The notes under the pieces are model-generated. The model had not been told where the DNA came from. It saw only the letters and a program-made list of their open reading frames with translations, and made no database searches. The position numbers and the translations under genes were made by a program. From a bacterium (lineage in GTDB: Bacteria > Joyebacterota > Joyebacteria > Joyebacterales > Joyebacteraceae), in assembly GCA_025774935.1 (NCBI GenBank), contig JALGZK010000004.1, forward strand, positions 186,001-250,000: a stretch of DNA of 64,000 bases. Direction: 5' to 3'. Positions 9,187 to 19,135 of this stretch are shown here, one piece after another (the first letter of the stretch is position 1; each line of letters opens with the position of its first letter).

Positions 9187-9645
9187 GTGAGCATCATGGA
9201 GCGCCTGGCGCGCGATATGGTGCAGGCCACGAAGGCACGGGACAGCGAACGTCTCGGAGTCATCAGATACGTGCGTTCGGAGGCCAAGAACCGGGAGATC
9301 GAACTCGGTCGCGAACTCAAGGACGAGGACGCGATCGAGGTCCTCGCGCGTGTCGCGCGGAAGCACCGCGAGGCGATCGAGCAGTTCTCCGAGGGTGGTC
9401 GGGACGAACTCGTCGAGCGTGAGAAGAGACAGCTCGCGGTCGTCGAGACGTACCTCCCGGAGAAGCTGTCCGAGCAGGAGCTCGCGGAGATCGTCGACGC
9501 CGCTGTCGCGGAGGCCGGCGCGGACGGCCCCCGCGGCATGGGTCTCGTGATGAAGATCGTCATGCCCAAGGTCAAGGGCAGGGCGGACGGGAAGGTCGTG
9601 AAGGACCTGGTTCAGAAGAGGCTCTCGGGGTCGGAGGAAGAGTAG
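9187..9645 (+). CDS. yqeY: GatB/YqeY domain-containing protein
   Basis: A 152-residue YqeY-family protein (PF09424). The family shares the C-terminal helical domain of GatB and is thought to act on tRNA or in tRNA-dependent amidation, without a settled function. Visible family signs: LARDMVQATKARDSERLGVIRYVRSEAKNREIELGRELKDED, the EQFSEGGRDELVEREKRQLAVVETYLPEKLSEQEL region and the C-terminal MGLVMKIVMPKVKGRADGKVV. GTG at 9187 has AGGA seven bases upstream; ATG at 9196 is an alternative. Follows rpsU closely. Confidence 0.92.
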   Translation: MSIMERLARDMVQATKARDSERLGVIRYVRSEAKNREIELGRELKDEDAIEVLARVARKHREAIEQFSEGGRDELVEREKRQLAVVETYLPEKLSEQELAEIVDAAVAEAGADGPRGMGLVMKIVMPKVKGRADGKVVKDLVQKRLSGSEEE

Positions 9646-9705
9646 TCCGGGCAGCGCCCGTCACCCCCTGCCATGGGATCCCAACGACTGCGGCTGGAGG
9701 AACCG

Positions 9706-10668
9706 ATGAAGCTCAGGAAGCTCTACGACGCATGCGTCACGCACGGCATCTCTGTCGATCCCAGGGGCAAGGCGAAGGTCAAGAAGTACCTCGCGAAGCA
9801 GAAGAAGGCGTACGACGACCTCAAGGAGGACGCCAGAAACCGCTTCGACATGGAGCGCCTGAACAACCCCTACTCCGACACGCGCATCCTCTTCGGCGAT
9901 CCTGACACCGACATAAAGGGAGTCCTGGTCGGCGTCGACATGGAGGTCGGCGAGATCGTCCTCGCGGACCGCCTCCGCGAGAAGGGCGAGCCGATCGACC
10001 TCATCTGGGCCCACCATCCCGAGGGCACTGGACTCACGGGCCTGGGCGGCGTCATGTCGATGCAGGCCGACATTCTGAGCGGCTTCGGCGTACCCATCAA
10101 CGCCGCGGAAGGCCTCATGGAGCCCCGGATCAAGGAGGTCGAACGGCGTCTCCTTCCCACGAACGCAATGCGCGCGGTCGACGCGGCACGCCTCCTGGGC
10201 ATCCCGATGATCTGCACGCACACCCCTGCCGATAACTGCGTGGCCGACCACCTCCAGAAGCTGTTCAACCGGAAGAAGCCCGACACCGTGGGCGACGTCC
10301 TCAACGCGCTCCGGAAGATCCCGGAGTACGATGAGGCAGAGCTTCACGGCATGGGGCTGAAGGTCGTCGCCGGGAGCGAGAAGCGAAGCGCCGGTAGGGT
10401 CTTCGTCGACATGACCGGCGGGACGAGCGGCTCGGAGAAGGCCTTCGAGAAGCTCGCGCAGACGTCTGACATCGGCACGATCGTCGCGATGCACATCCCC
10501 GAGAAGCACAGGGAAGAAGCGGAGAAGAACCACATCAGCGTGGTCATCGCCGGACACATGGCGAGCGACACGCTCGGGATGAACCTCCTCCTCGACGCGG
10601 TCGACAAGGCGGCGAAGAAGAAGCTCAAGGTCATCAACTGTTCCGGGTTCAGGCGGTACAAGCACTAG
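9706..10668 (+). CDS. NIF3-like dinuclear-metal-centre protein
   Basis: A 320-residue member of the NIF3/DUF34 family in a form I recall from thermophilic and candidate-phylum bacteria. I see NPYSDTRILFGDPDTDIKGVLVGVDMEVGE near the N-terminus, then the metal-ligand motifs WAHHPEG (His-His) and CTHTPADNC, and later IAGHMASD. NIF3 proteins bind two metal ions; some act as GTP cyclohydrolase I type 2 but general function is unsettled. ATG at 9706 is chosen because GGAGGA precedes it and it gives the family N-terminus MKLRKLYD; an upstream in-frame ATG at 9673 lacks a ribosome site. Lies between yqeY and mutS2. Confidence 0.8.
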   Translation: MKLRKLYDACVTHGISVDPRGKAKVKKYLAKQKKAYDDLKEDARNRFDMERLNNPYSDTRILFGDPDTDIKGVLVGVDMEVGEIVLADRLREKGEPIDLIWAHHPEGTGLTGLGGVMSMQADILSGFGVPINAAEGLMEPRIKEVERRLLPTNAMRAVDAARLLGIPMICTHTPADNCVADHLQKLFNRKKPDTVGDVLNALRKIPEYDEAELHGMGLKVVAGSEKRSAGRVFVDMTGGTSGSEKAFEKLAQTSDIGTIVAMHIPEKHREEAEKNHISVVIAGHMASDTLGMNLLLDAVDKAAKKKLKVINCSGFRRYKH

Positions 10669-10710
10669 GGCGACGCGCCCTCCTCTGCGATCACACAAAC
10701 AGTCCAGCAA

Positions 10711-13107
10711 GTGAGCATGAACAGACACGCGCTCGGCGTCCTCGAGTTCGACAAGGTCGTGCAGATGCTCGTCGAGCGGACCTCGTTTCCGCCCGGCGCC
10801 GAACAGGCCGGTCGTCTCGCTCCGACGGTGCACGTTCCGACGATCAAGGAGGAGCTGGAGCTCGTCACAGAGGCCCGGGGGGTGCTCGACGAGGGCGGGA
10901 CGCTCCCGCCGCGTGATCCGCGTGACGTCCGCCCGGCGGTCGGGCGCGCGACCGTCGAAGGTGCGGCGCTCACCTGCGAGGAGCTCGTCGACGTCGCCCG
11001 CACGCTCGCCTCGATCGCGGACGCCCGGTCCGTCTGCTCGGCGCGCCGCGACGAACGGCCGAGGCTCTGGAGGCTCGCGGACGGGCTCACGCCGCACGAC
11101 GACATAGCCGACGCGATCGGCGGGGCGATCGACGAGGTCGCCGGCGAGGTAAGGGACTCGGCGAGCAGAGAGCTCGCAAAGATCAGGCGCGCGATCGGGA
11201 CGACGAGATCCCGGATCGACGAGAAGCTCCGCTCGATACTCCAGAAGGAGCTCAAGGGCGACTCGATCCAGGAGCACGCCGTCCACATCAGGAACGGGCG
11301 CCACGTCCTGCCCGTCAAGCAGTCGGCGCGGGGGAAGTTCAAGGGGATCGTCCACGATCAGTCGTCGAGTGGCGCGACGGTCTTCATCGAGCCCCTCGCA
11401 ACCGTGTCGCTCAACAACGAGCTCTCGGACCTCGCGGCGGGGGAGAAGAAGGAGGTCGCCCGGATCCTGAGGGCGCTCACGGCGAGGGTTGGCGAGTGCG
11501 CCGGGGACATCGAGACGTCGCTCGCGATCCTTGCGAGGCTCGACGTAGTCAGGGCAGCGGCGAGGCTCTCGAAGGACCTGGACGCCGTCGAGCCGAAGCT
11601 GAACGACCAGGGCCGGCTCGGCATCCGGCACGGGCGACATCCGGTGCTCGTGGAGGCCGTCGGCGGGGCCGGCGGAGAGGTCGTCCCCCTCGACCTCGGG
11701 CTCGGGGACGGCGCGACGACGCTTGTGATTTCGGGGCCGAACGCGGGCGGGAAGACGGTCGCGCTCAAGACGATAGGCCTCCTGACGCTCATGGCGCAGT
11801 CGGGGCTGCACGTTCCCGCGGCACCGGACTCGGAGCTCGCGGTCTTCAGGGACGTGTTCGCGGACATCGGGGACGAGCAGTCGATCGAGCAGAGTCTCTC
11901 GACCTTCTCCTCGCATCTGAAGGTCATAGGCGAGATCCTCGAGGAGGCCACAGCCGACACCCTCGTTCTCATCGACGAGATGGGCGCCGGGACCGACCCC
12001 GACGAGGGAGCGAGCCTCGCGATCGCGATCCTCGAGGACCTCACGGACCGCAGGGCGCCCACGATCGCGACGACGCACCTGGGCTCGGTCAAGAGCCACG
12101 TGCATAATCACGGCGGAATGCTGAACGGGTCGATGGCGTTCGACCCGGACACGCTAGAACCGAGCTTCCGCTTCGTTCCGGGGATCCCGGGCGCGAGCCA
12201 CGCGCTCCAGATCGCCGACTCGCTGGGTCTTCCCGACCCGGTTCTCTCGAGGGCCCGTGAGCTCAGGCACGAGGACGCGGCGAAGGTCGACGACCTCCTC
12301 GCCGATCTCGCGGAGCGGGAACGCCGGCTCGAGACGCAGCTCGCGGAGACCGTCCGCGAGCACGAGAAGGCGAAGGTCCTCGCGGGCGAGTACGAAGAGA
12401 AGCTCGCGGGCGTCAGGGACGAGCGGAAGAAGATCAAGACCGAGGCCCTCGCGGAGGCGAGGGAGGTCCTCAGGCGGGCGCAGTCTCTCGTCGAGGACAC
12501 GGTGAAGGAGCTCCGCGCGAAGGAGGCGGCGCGCCAGACCATCAAGGAGGCGCGCGAGAAGCTCCGCAGGAGGAGGGACGAGGTCGCGCGCGACCTCGAG
12601 CGGATGGAGCGCGCCGAGCAGGAAGAGCGCGACGAAGGCGTGAGGCCCCGGGAGCTCGCGGTAGGGATGAAGGTGCGCATCGCGGGCATGGGGCGAACGG
12701 GCGAGCTTGTCGAACTCCCGGACGGCCGAGGCAAGGTTCGGGTGAGAATAAAGAACGCAACGGTCGAGGTGAGCGGGGACGACCTCAGGGAGGCGGGCGA
12801 GGGCGCGGATGCTCCCGAGAGCAGGCGGAAGAGGGTGTCGTACACGGTCGACGTCGACGACGCTCCCGCCAGCGAGCTTCACCTGCTGGGGATGAGAACC
12901 GACGAAGTGGAGAACGCGATCGAGAAGTTCGTCGGCGCGGCACTCCTCCAGGGCCTCAGGACCGTTCGCATCGTTCACGGAAAGGGGACGGGCGCCTTGC
13001 GCGGCAAGACGCACGAGGTGCTTCGCGGCCTTTCGTCCGTCAGGTCATTCAGACTCGGCGGCTGGGGAGAGGGCGACACGGGGGTAACGATCGTCGAGCT
13101 CGAGTAG
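10711..13107 (+). CDS. mutS2: Endonuclease MutS2
   Basis: A 798-residue MutS2. The core and clamp helices occupy the N-terminal 320 residues; the ATPase has the Walker A GPNAGGKT (about residue 344), Walker B VLIDEMGAGTDP and the signature region. A long charged coiled coil follows (LLADLAERERRLETQLAE...), then a KOW-like beta segment and a C-terminal Smr nuclease domain with LHLLGMR and VHGKGTGALR (about residues 715-790). MutS2 is not a mismatch-repair protein: it suppresses recombination and, in Bacillus, acts on collided ribosomes. Start may be GTG 10711 or ATG 10717; neither has a strong ribosome site. Confidence 0.95.
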   Translation: MSMNRHALGVLEFDKVVQMLVERTSFPPGAEQAGRLAPTVHVPTIKEELELVTEARGVLDEGGTLPPRDPRDVRPAVGRATVEGAALTCEELVDVARTLASIADARSVCSARRDERPRLWRLADGLTPHDDIADAIGGAIDEVAGEVRDSASRELAKIRRAIGTTRSRIDEKLRSILQKELKGDSIQEHAVHIRNGRHVLPVKQSARGKFKGIVHDQSSSGATVFIEPLATVSLNNELSDLAAGEKKEVARILRALTARVGECAGDIETSLAILARLDVVRAAARLSKDLDAVEPKLNDQGRLGIRHGRHPVLVEAVGGAGGEVVPLDLGLGDGATTLVISGPNAGGKTVALKTIGLLTLMAQSGLHVPAAPDSELAVFRDVFADIGDEQSIEQSLSTFSSHLKVIGEILEEATADTLVLIDEMGAGTDPDEGASLAIAILEDLTDRRAPTIATTHLGSVKSHVHNHGGMLNGSMAFDPDTLEPSFRFVPGIPGASHALQIADSLGLPDPVLSRARELRHEDAAKVDDLLADLAERERRLETQLAETVREHEKAKVLAGEYEEKLAGVRDERKKIKTEALAEAREVLRRAQSLVEDTVKELRAKEAARQTIKEAREKLRRRRDEVARDLERMERAEQEERDEGVRPRELAVGMKVRIAGMGRTGELVELPDGRGKVRVRIKNATVEVSGDDLREAGEGADAPESRRKRVSYTVDVDDAPASELHLLGMRTDEVENAIEKFVGAALLQGLRTVRIVHGKGTGALRGKTHEVLRGLSSVRSFRLGGWGEGDTGVTIVELE

Positions 13108-13192
13108 CTCACGGGAGCCTGCTGTTCCGTCACACGGTTCCGGCTGGTCGCGACCCTTCGAGAGACACCCGCCTCCGGGAAAGGATGCAGCG

Positions 13193-14992
13193 TTGGCGAA
13201 GCTGATCCCTCAGGAGCTCATCGACGACGTTCGGTCGGCGAACGACATCGTCGATGTGATATCCGAGCGCATTCCCGTCAAGAAGGCGGGGAGGAACTAC
13301 CGCGCGCTCTGTCCCTTCCACAACGAGAAGACCCCCTCGTTCAACATTAATCCCGAGCGCCAGATCTACCATTGCTTCGGCTGCGGCGCGGGCGGGAACG
13401 TTATCTCCTTTGTCATGGAGTATGACAAGGTCGGCTTTCTCGACGCCGTGCGGGAGCTCGCCTCGCGCGCTGGCATCCGTCTCCCCGAACGCAGCGGTCG
13501 CTACCGCGACGAGGCGGAGGATCCGATCTACGAGACCAACACGCGCGCCGTCCGTTACTTCCAACGCGCGCTCGCGAGCGAGCGCGGCGCGGAGGCCCGC
13601 GAGTACTGCCGCGCGCGCGGCCTCGGCGACGACGTCGTCGAGGCGTTCCGCCTCGGCTACGCCCCTCCGGGATGGGACGGGCTCATAAAGGCCGCGGGGG
13701 CCGACGGCGTCCGGCCGCAGGCCCTCCTCGAGGCGGGACTCGTGATCGAGCGCGACGACGGCGGCCACTACGACCGGTTCCGCGACCGCCTCATCTTCCC
13801 GCTTCTCCTCTCGAACGGTCGCGTGGTCGGCTTCGGCGGCCGGGCGCTCGGCGACCAGGAGCCGAAGTACCTGAACTCGCCCGAGACACGGGTCTACCGG
13901 AAGAGCTACTACCTCTACGGACTGGCCCAGTCGCGGCTCGCGCTGCGCTCGACGCGCGAGGCGATCCTCGTCGAGGGGTACACCGACCTGTTGAGCCTCC
14001 ACCACGCAGGCTTCACGAACACGGTCGCGTCGGCGGGCACCGCCTTCACGCGCGAGCAGGCGAAGACACTCTCGCGGTATGCCGACAAGGTCTTCCTCGT
14101 GTACGACGGCGACTCCGCAGGCATCCAGGCGGCGACGCGCGCGGCCGAGGAGCTCGTGCGACTCGGGCTCAAGGTGCGGATCGTCGGGCTACCTGAAGAC
14201 GCCGACCCCGATTCCTTCGTGAGGGACCGAGGAGCCGACGCGCTCAGGGAGGAGCTCGAGAGGTCGCTCGACTTCATCGACTTCTTCGTCGCCGCGAACC
14301 CGGTCGAGCTGTCGGAGGAACGCGAAGCCGCCGCGCGCAGGCTGATCGAGACGGTCGTGCAGCTCGAGGATCCGCTCAAGGCCGACCTCATGCTCGAGAA
14401 GATCGCCGAGGCACTCTCGGTGAGCCGCGGTGCCGTGGCCCGCGTGTACGCGGCGAGGATGGACGAGATCAGGAGGCGCGGGCGTCGGGCGAGGCCCGAA
14501 GCGGAGGGAGGAGAGAAGGCCGCTCCAGACGCGGAGGGGAGCGAGGCGATCAGGAGCGCGACGCTCACGGCAGAGCGCGGGCTCGTGGCGATCCTGCTCA
14601 GGGGTGGCGACCGCGCGCGGTCGGTGGCCGACGCGCTGACGCCTTCCGACTTCGCCAACCCTGCGCTCAGGGTGATCGCGGGGAAGGTGCTCGAGGCCGG
14701 AGCGCCCGACGGGCCGGTCGATGTCTCGGCCCTCGTCGGGGAGACCGAGGACAGGGCCGTGAGGGCCCTCCTGACGGAGCTTTCGATGGAGCCGGAGGGC
14801 GGCGATGATGGCGGACGCCTTTGCGGCGACTATATTAGGACTGTCAGAAGGTCGAAGATCGAGGCTGAGATCCGGGCGGTAGAACGCCTCATACGCTCCG
14901 CCGAGCTGACCGACGATCAGGACGCACTGCTCGAGAAGGTCGCTCTGAGGCAGGAGCTCGCGAGGCAGCTGGCGGAGCTGTCAACGGATTAG
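13193..14992 (+). CDS. dnaG: DNA primase DnaG
   Basis: A 599-residue primase. N-terminal zinc-binding domain [11 protein letters not shown] ... [10 protein letters not shown] (CHCC ligands), RNA-polymerase core with TOPRIM motifs [11 protein letters not shown] and VYDGDSAG, and a C-terminal domain for the DnaB helicase with [23 protein letters not shown] at 13193 is the start: [23 protein letters not shown] is the family N-terminus and AAAGGA lies eight bases upstream. Directly followed by rpoD, the classical dnaG-rpoD pair of the macromolecular-synthesis operon. Confidence 0.97.
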   Translation: MAKLIPQELIDDVRSANDIVDVISERIPVKKAGRNYRALCPFHNEKTPSFNINPERQIYHCFGCGAGGNVISFVMEYDKVGFLDAVRELASRAGIRLPERSGRYRDEAEDPIYETNTRAVRYFQRALASERGAEAREYCRARGLGDDVVEAFRLGYAPPGWDGLIKAAGADGVRPQALLEAGLVIERDDGGHYDRFRDRLIFPLLLSNGRVVGFGGRALGDQEPKYLNSPETRVYRKSYYLYGLAQSRLALRSTREAILVEGYTDLLSLHHAGFTNTVASAGTAFTREQAKTLSRYADKVFLVYDGDSAGIQAATRAAEELVRLGLKVRIVGLPEDADPDSFVRDRGADALREELERSLDFIDFFVAANPVELSEEREAAARRLIETVVQLEDPLKADLMLEKIAEALSVSRGAVARVYAARMDEIRRRGRRARPEAEGGEKAAPDAEGSEAIRSATLTAERGLVAILLRGGDRARSVADALTPSDFANPALRVIAGKVLEAGAPDGPVDVSALVGETEDRAVRALLTELSMEPEGGDDGGRLCGDYIRTVRRSKIEAEIRAVERLIRSAELTDDQDALLEKVALRQELARQLAELSTD

Positions 14993-15030
14993 CAGGTCTT
15001 CGTTCATTCTCCAGGAGGCGAGGACGGCGC

Positions 15031-16788
15031 ATGGCGAAACGCTCAGCGGAGAAGATCGTCGAGGCAATCAAGCGGAAGGCCGGGAAGGCGGGCTCTCTCA
15101 CGTACGAGGAGCTCGACGCGTACTTCGGGGACGACATCGACATCGAACTCGTCGACGACATCTACTGCGAGCTGTCGTCGATGGGCGTCGAGGTCGTCGA
15201 CAAGAAGACGCGGGAGGCGCGGCGGAAGAAGGAGGCGAAGAAGAGGGCGAAGACGCAGCCGCGGCTCAGGTTCGACGATCCCGTCAGGATGTACCTCCGG
15301 GAGATGGGGCAGGTCAAGCTCCTCGATCGCGAAGGCGAGGTCGAGATCTGCAAGCGGATCGAGGCCGCCGAGACGATGGCCTACGAGGCGATCTTCGAGT
15401 CGCTCACGACCACGAAGAGGCTCACCGTGCTCGCCGACCGTCTCAAGGGCGAGAAGATCCGGCTGGACCGGGCCGTCCGCGTCGATCGGAAGCGGAAGAG
15501 CGCGACGAGCAAGGAGGAGCGCCGGCGCGTCGTTCTCCGCATAGAGAAGATCGTCAGGCTCGACGAGGAGCGGCGGGTCCTCCAGGCGAAGCTGAAGAAG
15601 GCGAAGCCGCAGCACGCGACGCAGACGGCGAAGGCGGTCGCGCGGAGGGAGAAGACGCTCAGGACGGAACAGAAGAAGCTCTGTCTTCATCCGCGCCAGG
15701 TTTCGAGGATGGCGTCGCGGGTCGACGAGCTCATCGAGAAGCTCGACCGGCACGACGAGGAGATCTCGGAGTTCCAGCGTGAGATCGATAGCCTGAACAG
15801 GCAGATCGAGCGTGAGGAGACGAGGAGGAAGAAGGAACGCGCCGCCGCGAGGGGCGGGAATAAGACGGCGACCGCGACGGCGAAGCGCACCACGACGAGG
15901 AAGACCCCGGCCGCCCTCAAGAAGGAGGTTGTGGCCGTCACGAACGAGATCCGGAACAAGAAGAGGGCGATCAGGCGAGTCGAGCGCGAGTGCGGGATCT
16001 GCGCGGCGGACCTCAGGGACGTCGCGTCGAGGATCAATACGGGCGATCGCGAGGCGACGAAGGCCAAGACCGAGATGGTCGAGGCGAACGTCCGACTCGT
16101 GATCTCGATCGCGAAGCGTTACACGCACCGAGGGCTCGACTTCCTCGACCTGATCCAGGAGGGGAACACGGGGCTCATGCGCGCCGTCGAGAAGTTCGAC
16201 TACACGCGTGGATACAAGTTCTCGACGTACGCCACTTGGTGGATCCGTCAGGCCATCACGCGCGCAATCGCCGACCAGGCGCGGACGATCCGCGTGCCGG
16301 TGCACATGATCGAGGCGATCAACAAGGTCGTCCGGACGACCCGCCAGCTGGTCCAGGAGGAAGGACGCGACCCTTCGGTCGACGAGATCGCGACCAAACT
16401 CGATCTCACCGAGGACAAGGTGAAGGGAATCCTGAAGGCGGCCCAGCAGCCGATCTCGCTCGACCGCCCGATCGGCGAGGACGAGGACTCGAGCCTCGGC
16501 GACTTCGTCGAGGACACGAAGGTCGTGTCGCCTTCCGACTACGCGTCCTTCAAGCTGCTTCAGGGCGAGATCAACGAGGTTCTCTCGGAGCTCGATCCCA
16601 GAGAGGAGCGCATCATCCGGCTGAGGTTCGGGCTCGACAAGGACAAGGCCCCGATGACGCTCGAGGAGGTGGGCGCCATCTTCGGCGTCACCAGGGAGCG
16701 GGTCCGGCAGATCGAGAAGAAGGCGATCGGCAAACTCCGTCACTACAAGAGACGCAGCCGGCTGCGCGGCTACATCGACCTGCCGTGA
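15031..16788 (+). CDS. rpoD: RNA polymerase primary sigma factor RpoD (sigma-70)
   Basis: A 585-residue primary sigma factor. Region 1.1-like N-terminus, region 1.2 [16 protein letters not shown] (about residue 85), then a long Lys/Arg-rich, coiled-coil non-conserved insert (roughly 130-330), region 2 with [24 protein letters not shown] and [17 protein letters not shown] (-10 recognition), region 3, and region 4 with [14 protein letters not shown] (-35 helix-turn-helix). The region 2.4 and 4.2 residues are standard, agreeing with the many TTGACA/TAnnnT promoters in this window. Good ribosome site CAGGAGG upstream of ATG. Confidence 0.98.
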   Translation: MAKRSAEKIVEAIKRKAGKAGSLTYEELDAYFGDDIDIELVDDIYCELSSMGVEVVDKKTREARRKKEAKKRAKTQPRLRFDDPVRMYLREMGQVKLLDREGEVEICKRIEAAETMAYEAIFESLTTTKRLTVLADRLKGEKIRLDRAVRVDRKRKSATSKEERRRVVLRIEKIVRLDEERRVLQAKLKKAKPQHATQTAKAVARREKTLRTEQKKLCLHPRQVSRMASRVDELIEKLDRHDEEISEFQREIDSLNRQIEREETRRKKERAAARGGNKTATATAKRTTTRKTPAALKKEVVAVTNEIRNKKRAIRRVERECGICAADLRDVASRINTGDREATKAKTEMVEANVRLVISIAKRYTHRGLDFLDLIQEGNTGLMRAVEKFDYTRGYKFSTYATWWIRQAITRAIADQARTIRVPVHMIEAINKVVRTTRQLVQEEGRDPSVDEIATKLDLTEDKVKGILKAAQQPISLDRPIGEDEDSSLGDFVEDTKVVSPSDYASFKLLQGEINEVLSELDPREERIIRLRFGLDKDKAPMTLEEVGAIFGVTRERVRQIEKKAIGKLRHYKRRSRLRGYIDLP

Positions 16789-16817
16789 CGGTCGACGGCG
16801 CCGACGGGGTGGCTGAG

Positions 16818-16847
16818 TTGACACCCGAAGAGAGCGCGTGCTACACT
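16818..16847 (+). promoter_or_regulatory. tRNA operon promoter
   Basis: TTGACA (16818-16823), 18-base spacer, TACACT (16842-16847), with TGC before the -10 box. The start point would fall about six bases before the first tRNA. Confidence 0.7.
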
Positions 16848-16859
16848 CCGCCGCGAACC

Positions 16860-16934
16860 GGGCCCATAGCTCAGCGGTAGAGCAGCGGACTCATAATCCG
16901 TTGGTCCTTGGTTCGAATCCGAGTGGGCCCACCA
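16860..16934 (+). tRNA. tRNA with CAU anticodon (elongator Met or Ile2)
   Basis: Acceptor GGGCCCA pairs with TGGGCCC; D arm GCTCAGCGGTAGAGC; anticodon stem GCGGA/TCCGT enclosing loop CTCATAA (anticodon CAT); T arm with GGTTCGAATCC; CCA is encoded. A CAU anticodon may be elongator Met or the lysidine-modified Ile2; sequence identity elements were not enough for me to decide. It lacks initiator features such as the unpaired first position. Confidence 0.95.
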
Positions 16935-16948
16935 GCACGGACAGCGGA

Positions 16949-17025
16949 GGGCGATTAGCTCAGTTGGTTAGAGCGCCGGTCTCACATACCGGAGGTCACT
17001 GGTTCGAATCCAGTATCGCCCACCA
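16949..17025 (+). tRNA. tRNA-Val (CAC)
   Basis: Acceptor GGGCGAT pairs with ATCGCCC; D arm GCTCAGTTGGTTAGAGC; anticodon stem CCGGT/ACCGG enclosing CTCACAT, anticodon CAC (Val); T arm CTGGTTCGAATCCAG; discriminator A and encoded CCA. Fourteen bases after the CAU tRNA, so both come from one precursor. Confidence 0.95.
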
Positions 17026-17182
17026 CGGTCCGCGGAGCGACGCGACCCCGAGTGGAGAACGGCAGTGTGCGCTGATGGTCCGACGACAGGCTCCTGGCAT
17101 GGCTGAACGGAAGCACCGTCTACGCGGAAGGACGCCAGCGACGTCCGCGCCGCGCGGCGAGGAGAGATCGCTCCAGTCGTCG

Positions 17183-17216
17183 GAGGTGTACCCTTGCCGG
17201 GTACACCTCTTGTTTG
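17183..17216 (+). terminator. Rho-independent terminator of tRNA operon
   Basis: GAGGTGTACCC (17183-17193), loop TTGCC, GGGTACACCTC (17199-17209), then TTGTTTG. An 11-base-pair perfect stem, 157 bases after tRNA-Val. The stretch 17026-17182 between them shows nothing else I recognise. Confidence 0.8.
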
Positions 17217-17274
17217 AGGGAGCGGGGACGACCGGGCGCCTGAACCGGTGACGCGACTCGCGAAGGGAGAGCCA

Positions 17275-17994
17275 GTGCTCGAACAGCTCGAACTCCTGCT
17301 CAACCTCCAACAGATAGACCTCGAGCTCGGGGAGCTCATCGCGGAGGGCGAACTCCTGCCGGTACGGATCCGGGAGCTCGAGGACGAGAAGGAGAGCGCG
17401 AAGTCGGAGGTTCGCGCCAGCGAGGCCAGGCTCGAGGATACTCGGAAGTCGAGGCAGAAGCTCGAGAGGGACCTGGAGGATCAGACCGCGCGGCTCGCGG
17501 ATCTCGAGTCCAAGCGGCTGATGATCAAGACGAACGAAGAGTACGCGGCGCTGACGCACGAGATCGACTTCACCAAGCAGGAAATCTCGAAGACCGAGGA
17601 CGCCGCGCTCGAGCTGATGGAGGGTGAGGCCGGAATCAAGCGGGACCTCGCGGCCGCGCAGGAAGCGGTCGCGGCGAGGGCGGGCGAGATCGACGCGAAG
17701 ATCGCCGAGCTCACGTCCGAGCTCGGACGGCTGAACGACGCGATCGCGATCAAGCGGGACGAGCGCCTGCGCGTCTCGAAGCACATCGACGGCTCGACGC
17801 TCCTTCGCTACGACCGGATCCTCTCGAGCAAGGGCGACTTCGCGGTGGCGCGCATTGCCGACGGGGCCTGCGAGGGATGCTACGTCAGGCTCCCGCCCCA
17901 GATGGTCATCGAGGTCCGAAAGGCCGACCGCTTCATCGAGTGCGAGAGCTGCGGCAGGATCCTCTGCTGGAGGCCGGAGCGCGACGATGGGTAG
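17275..17994 (+). CDS. Coiled-coil protein with C4-type zinc ribbon (CT398/DUF164-like)
   Basis: A 239-residue protein made of a long antiparallel coiled coil (about residues 1-180, heptads such as LEQLELLLNLQQIDLELGEL) followed by a zinc ribbon with CEGC ... CESC near residues 200-230. This matches the PF02591 C4-type zinc-ribbon family, of which Chlamydia CT398 is the best studied; that protein binds sigma-54 and resembles FlgN-type chaperones, but general function is unknown. GTG at 17275 is preferred because GGGAG lies five bases upstream and MLEQLELLLNLQ is the family start; GTG 17248 is an alternative. Overlaps the RNase HI gene by eight bases, a common partnership. Confidence 0.85.
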   Translation: MLEQLELLLNLQQIDLELGELIAEGELLPVRIRELEDEKESAKSEVRASEARLEDTRKSRQKLERDLEDQTARLADLESKRLMIKTNEEYAALTHEIDFTKQEISKTEDAALELMEGEAGIKRDLAAAQEAVAARAGEIDAKIAELTSELGRLNDAIAIKRDERLRVSKHIDGSTLLRYDRILSSKGDFAVARIADGACEGCYVRLPPQMVIEVRKADRFIECESCGRILCWRPERDDG

Positions 17995-18613
17995 GAAGGA
18001 AGAGGCCTTCGTCCGCGCGCTCCTGGGCGGCCTGACCTTCGGCGAGGCGGCTCGCGAGGCAACCCTTCCCGAGGAGCGGGCGCGCCGCTTCCTCGAGAGC
18101 GTCGCGGGGTTTGCCGGGACGGTCGGGTCGGTCTTCGAGTTCGGGACGCCGGGTTCGGGCAGAGGCGAGGAAGGCGCCGTCAGCGAGGTCGTCATCCACA
18201 CCGACGGGGCCTCTCTCGGGAACCCGGGTCCCTCCGGCGCCGGCGGCGTCATCACGACGCCCACGGGCGAGGTCGTTGAGGAGTTCCACGAGCATCTCGG
18301 CCACACGACGAACAACGTCGCGGAGTACGAGGCAGTCAGGATCGGAATCGCCCGGGCGATCGAGCGCGGAGCGCGCCGGGTGCTCGTCAGGCTGGACAGC
18401 GAGCTCGTCGCGAAGCAGCTCTCCGGCCAGTACAAGGTGAAGGACAAGAAGCTCGTCGACGCCTACCTCCGCGTGGGGGAGTTGCTCTCCCGGCTCGACG
18501 AGGTGCAGTTCCAAACGATTCCGAGGGAAGAGAATGCCCGGGCCGACGCGCTCGCCAAGATGGGCGCGCGCCGCGGTCCGGAGAAGACTCGGAGACCGTC
18601 GCCCGCCGCGTGA
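17987..18613 (+). CDS. rnhA: Ribonuclease HI family protein
   Basis: A 208-residue protein with an RNase H fold from about residue 65: the four acidic active-site residues are in HTDGASLGNPG (Asp), VAEYEAV (Glu), VRLDSELV (Asp) and ARADALAK (Asp). It degrades the RNA strand of RNA-DNA hybrids. The sequence is of the short, archaeal-like RNase HI type (TNNVAEYEAV). The first 60 residues (MGRKEEAFVRALLGGLTFGE...) are a helical extension, perhaps helix-turn-helix-like, with no assigned role. ATG lies inside the end of the upstream gene, so the two are coupled. Confidence 0.88.
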   Translation: MGRKEEAFVRALLGGLTFGEAAREATLPEERARRFLESVAGFAGTVGSVFEFGTPGSGRGEEGAVSEVVIHTDGASLGNPGPSGAGGVITTPTGEVVEEFHEHLGHTTNNVAEYEAVRIGIARAIERGARRVLVRLDSELVAKQLSGQYKVKDKKLVDAYLRVGELLSRLDEVQFQTIPREENARADALAKMGARRGPEKTRRPSPAA

Positions 18614-18645
18614 GCGGGCGAAGGCGTCCGAGCGTCGGGCGGGGG

Positions 18646-19021
18646 CTGGAGTAGACCAGGCGGCCGCGGTTCGGCGCAAGCCGTTCCGAGGAAAGTCCGA
18701 GCTCCACAGGGCAGGGTGCTGGGTAACACCCAGTGGGAGCGATCCTAAGGAAAGTGCCGCAGAAAGGGAGACCGCCTAAGGAGCCCGGCGACGGGTTCCC
18801 GGCAAGGGTGAAAAGGTGAGGTAAGAGCTCACCAGTGCTCCCGGCGACGGGGGCAGCTTGGTAAACCCCACCCGGAGCGAGACCAAGTAGGAGAGGAGAA
18901 GCGGCCCGCTTCGCTATGACTCTCGGGTAGGTCGCTTGAGGCGCGAGGTAACTCGCGTCCCAGATGAATGGCCGCCACGGGGGACTCCCCCGGACAGAAC
19001 TCGGCTTACGGTCTGCTCCAG
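18646..19021 (+). ncRNA. rnpB: RNase P RNA, type A
   Basis: About 376 bases with the universal RNase P core: GAGGAAAGTCCG near the 5' side, the AAGG...GGTGAAAAGGTGAGGTAAGAGC-type specificity region, and near the 3' end AGATGAATGGC and ACAGAACTCGGCTTAC. Ends defined by helix P1: CTGGAGTAGACC (18646-18657) pairs with GGTCTGCTCCAG (19010-19021) with one G-U. Ribozyme that matures tRNA 5' ends. It sits just after rnhA and about 115 bases before recJ; no separate promoter or terminator was evident. Confidence 0.96.
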
Positions 19022-19135
19022 ATCCCGCCCGACGACACGCTCGGGGAACGAGGCCGCGGGTCCGCCCGCGGCCGCGCAGCCCGGGGCCCGCGACCGACGC
19101 CGCGGGGCCGGACCGATCGAACGAGGAGGCAGGTG

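Noticed and set aside
16838-17251. Plus-strand frame across the two tRNAs (HNPLVLGSNPSGPT-like translation)
   Set aside because: This is the usual spurious translation of tRNA genes.
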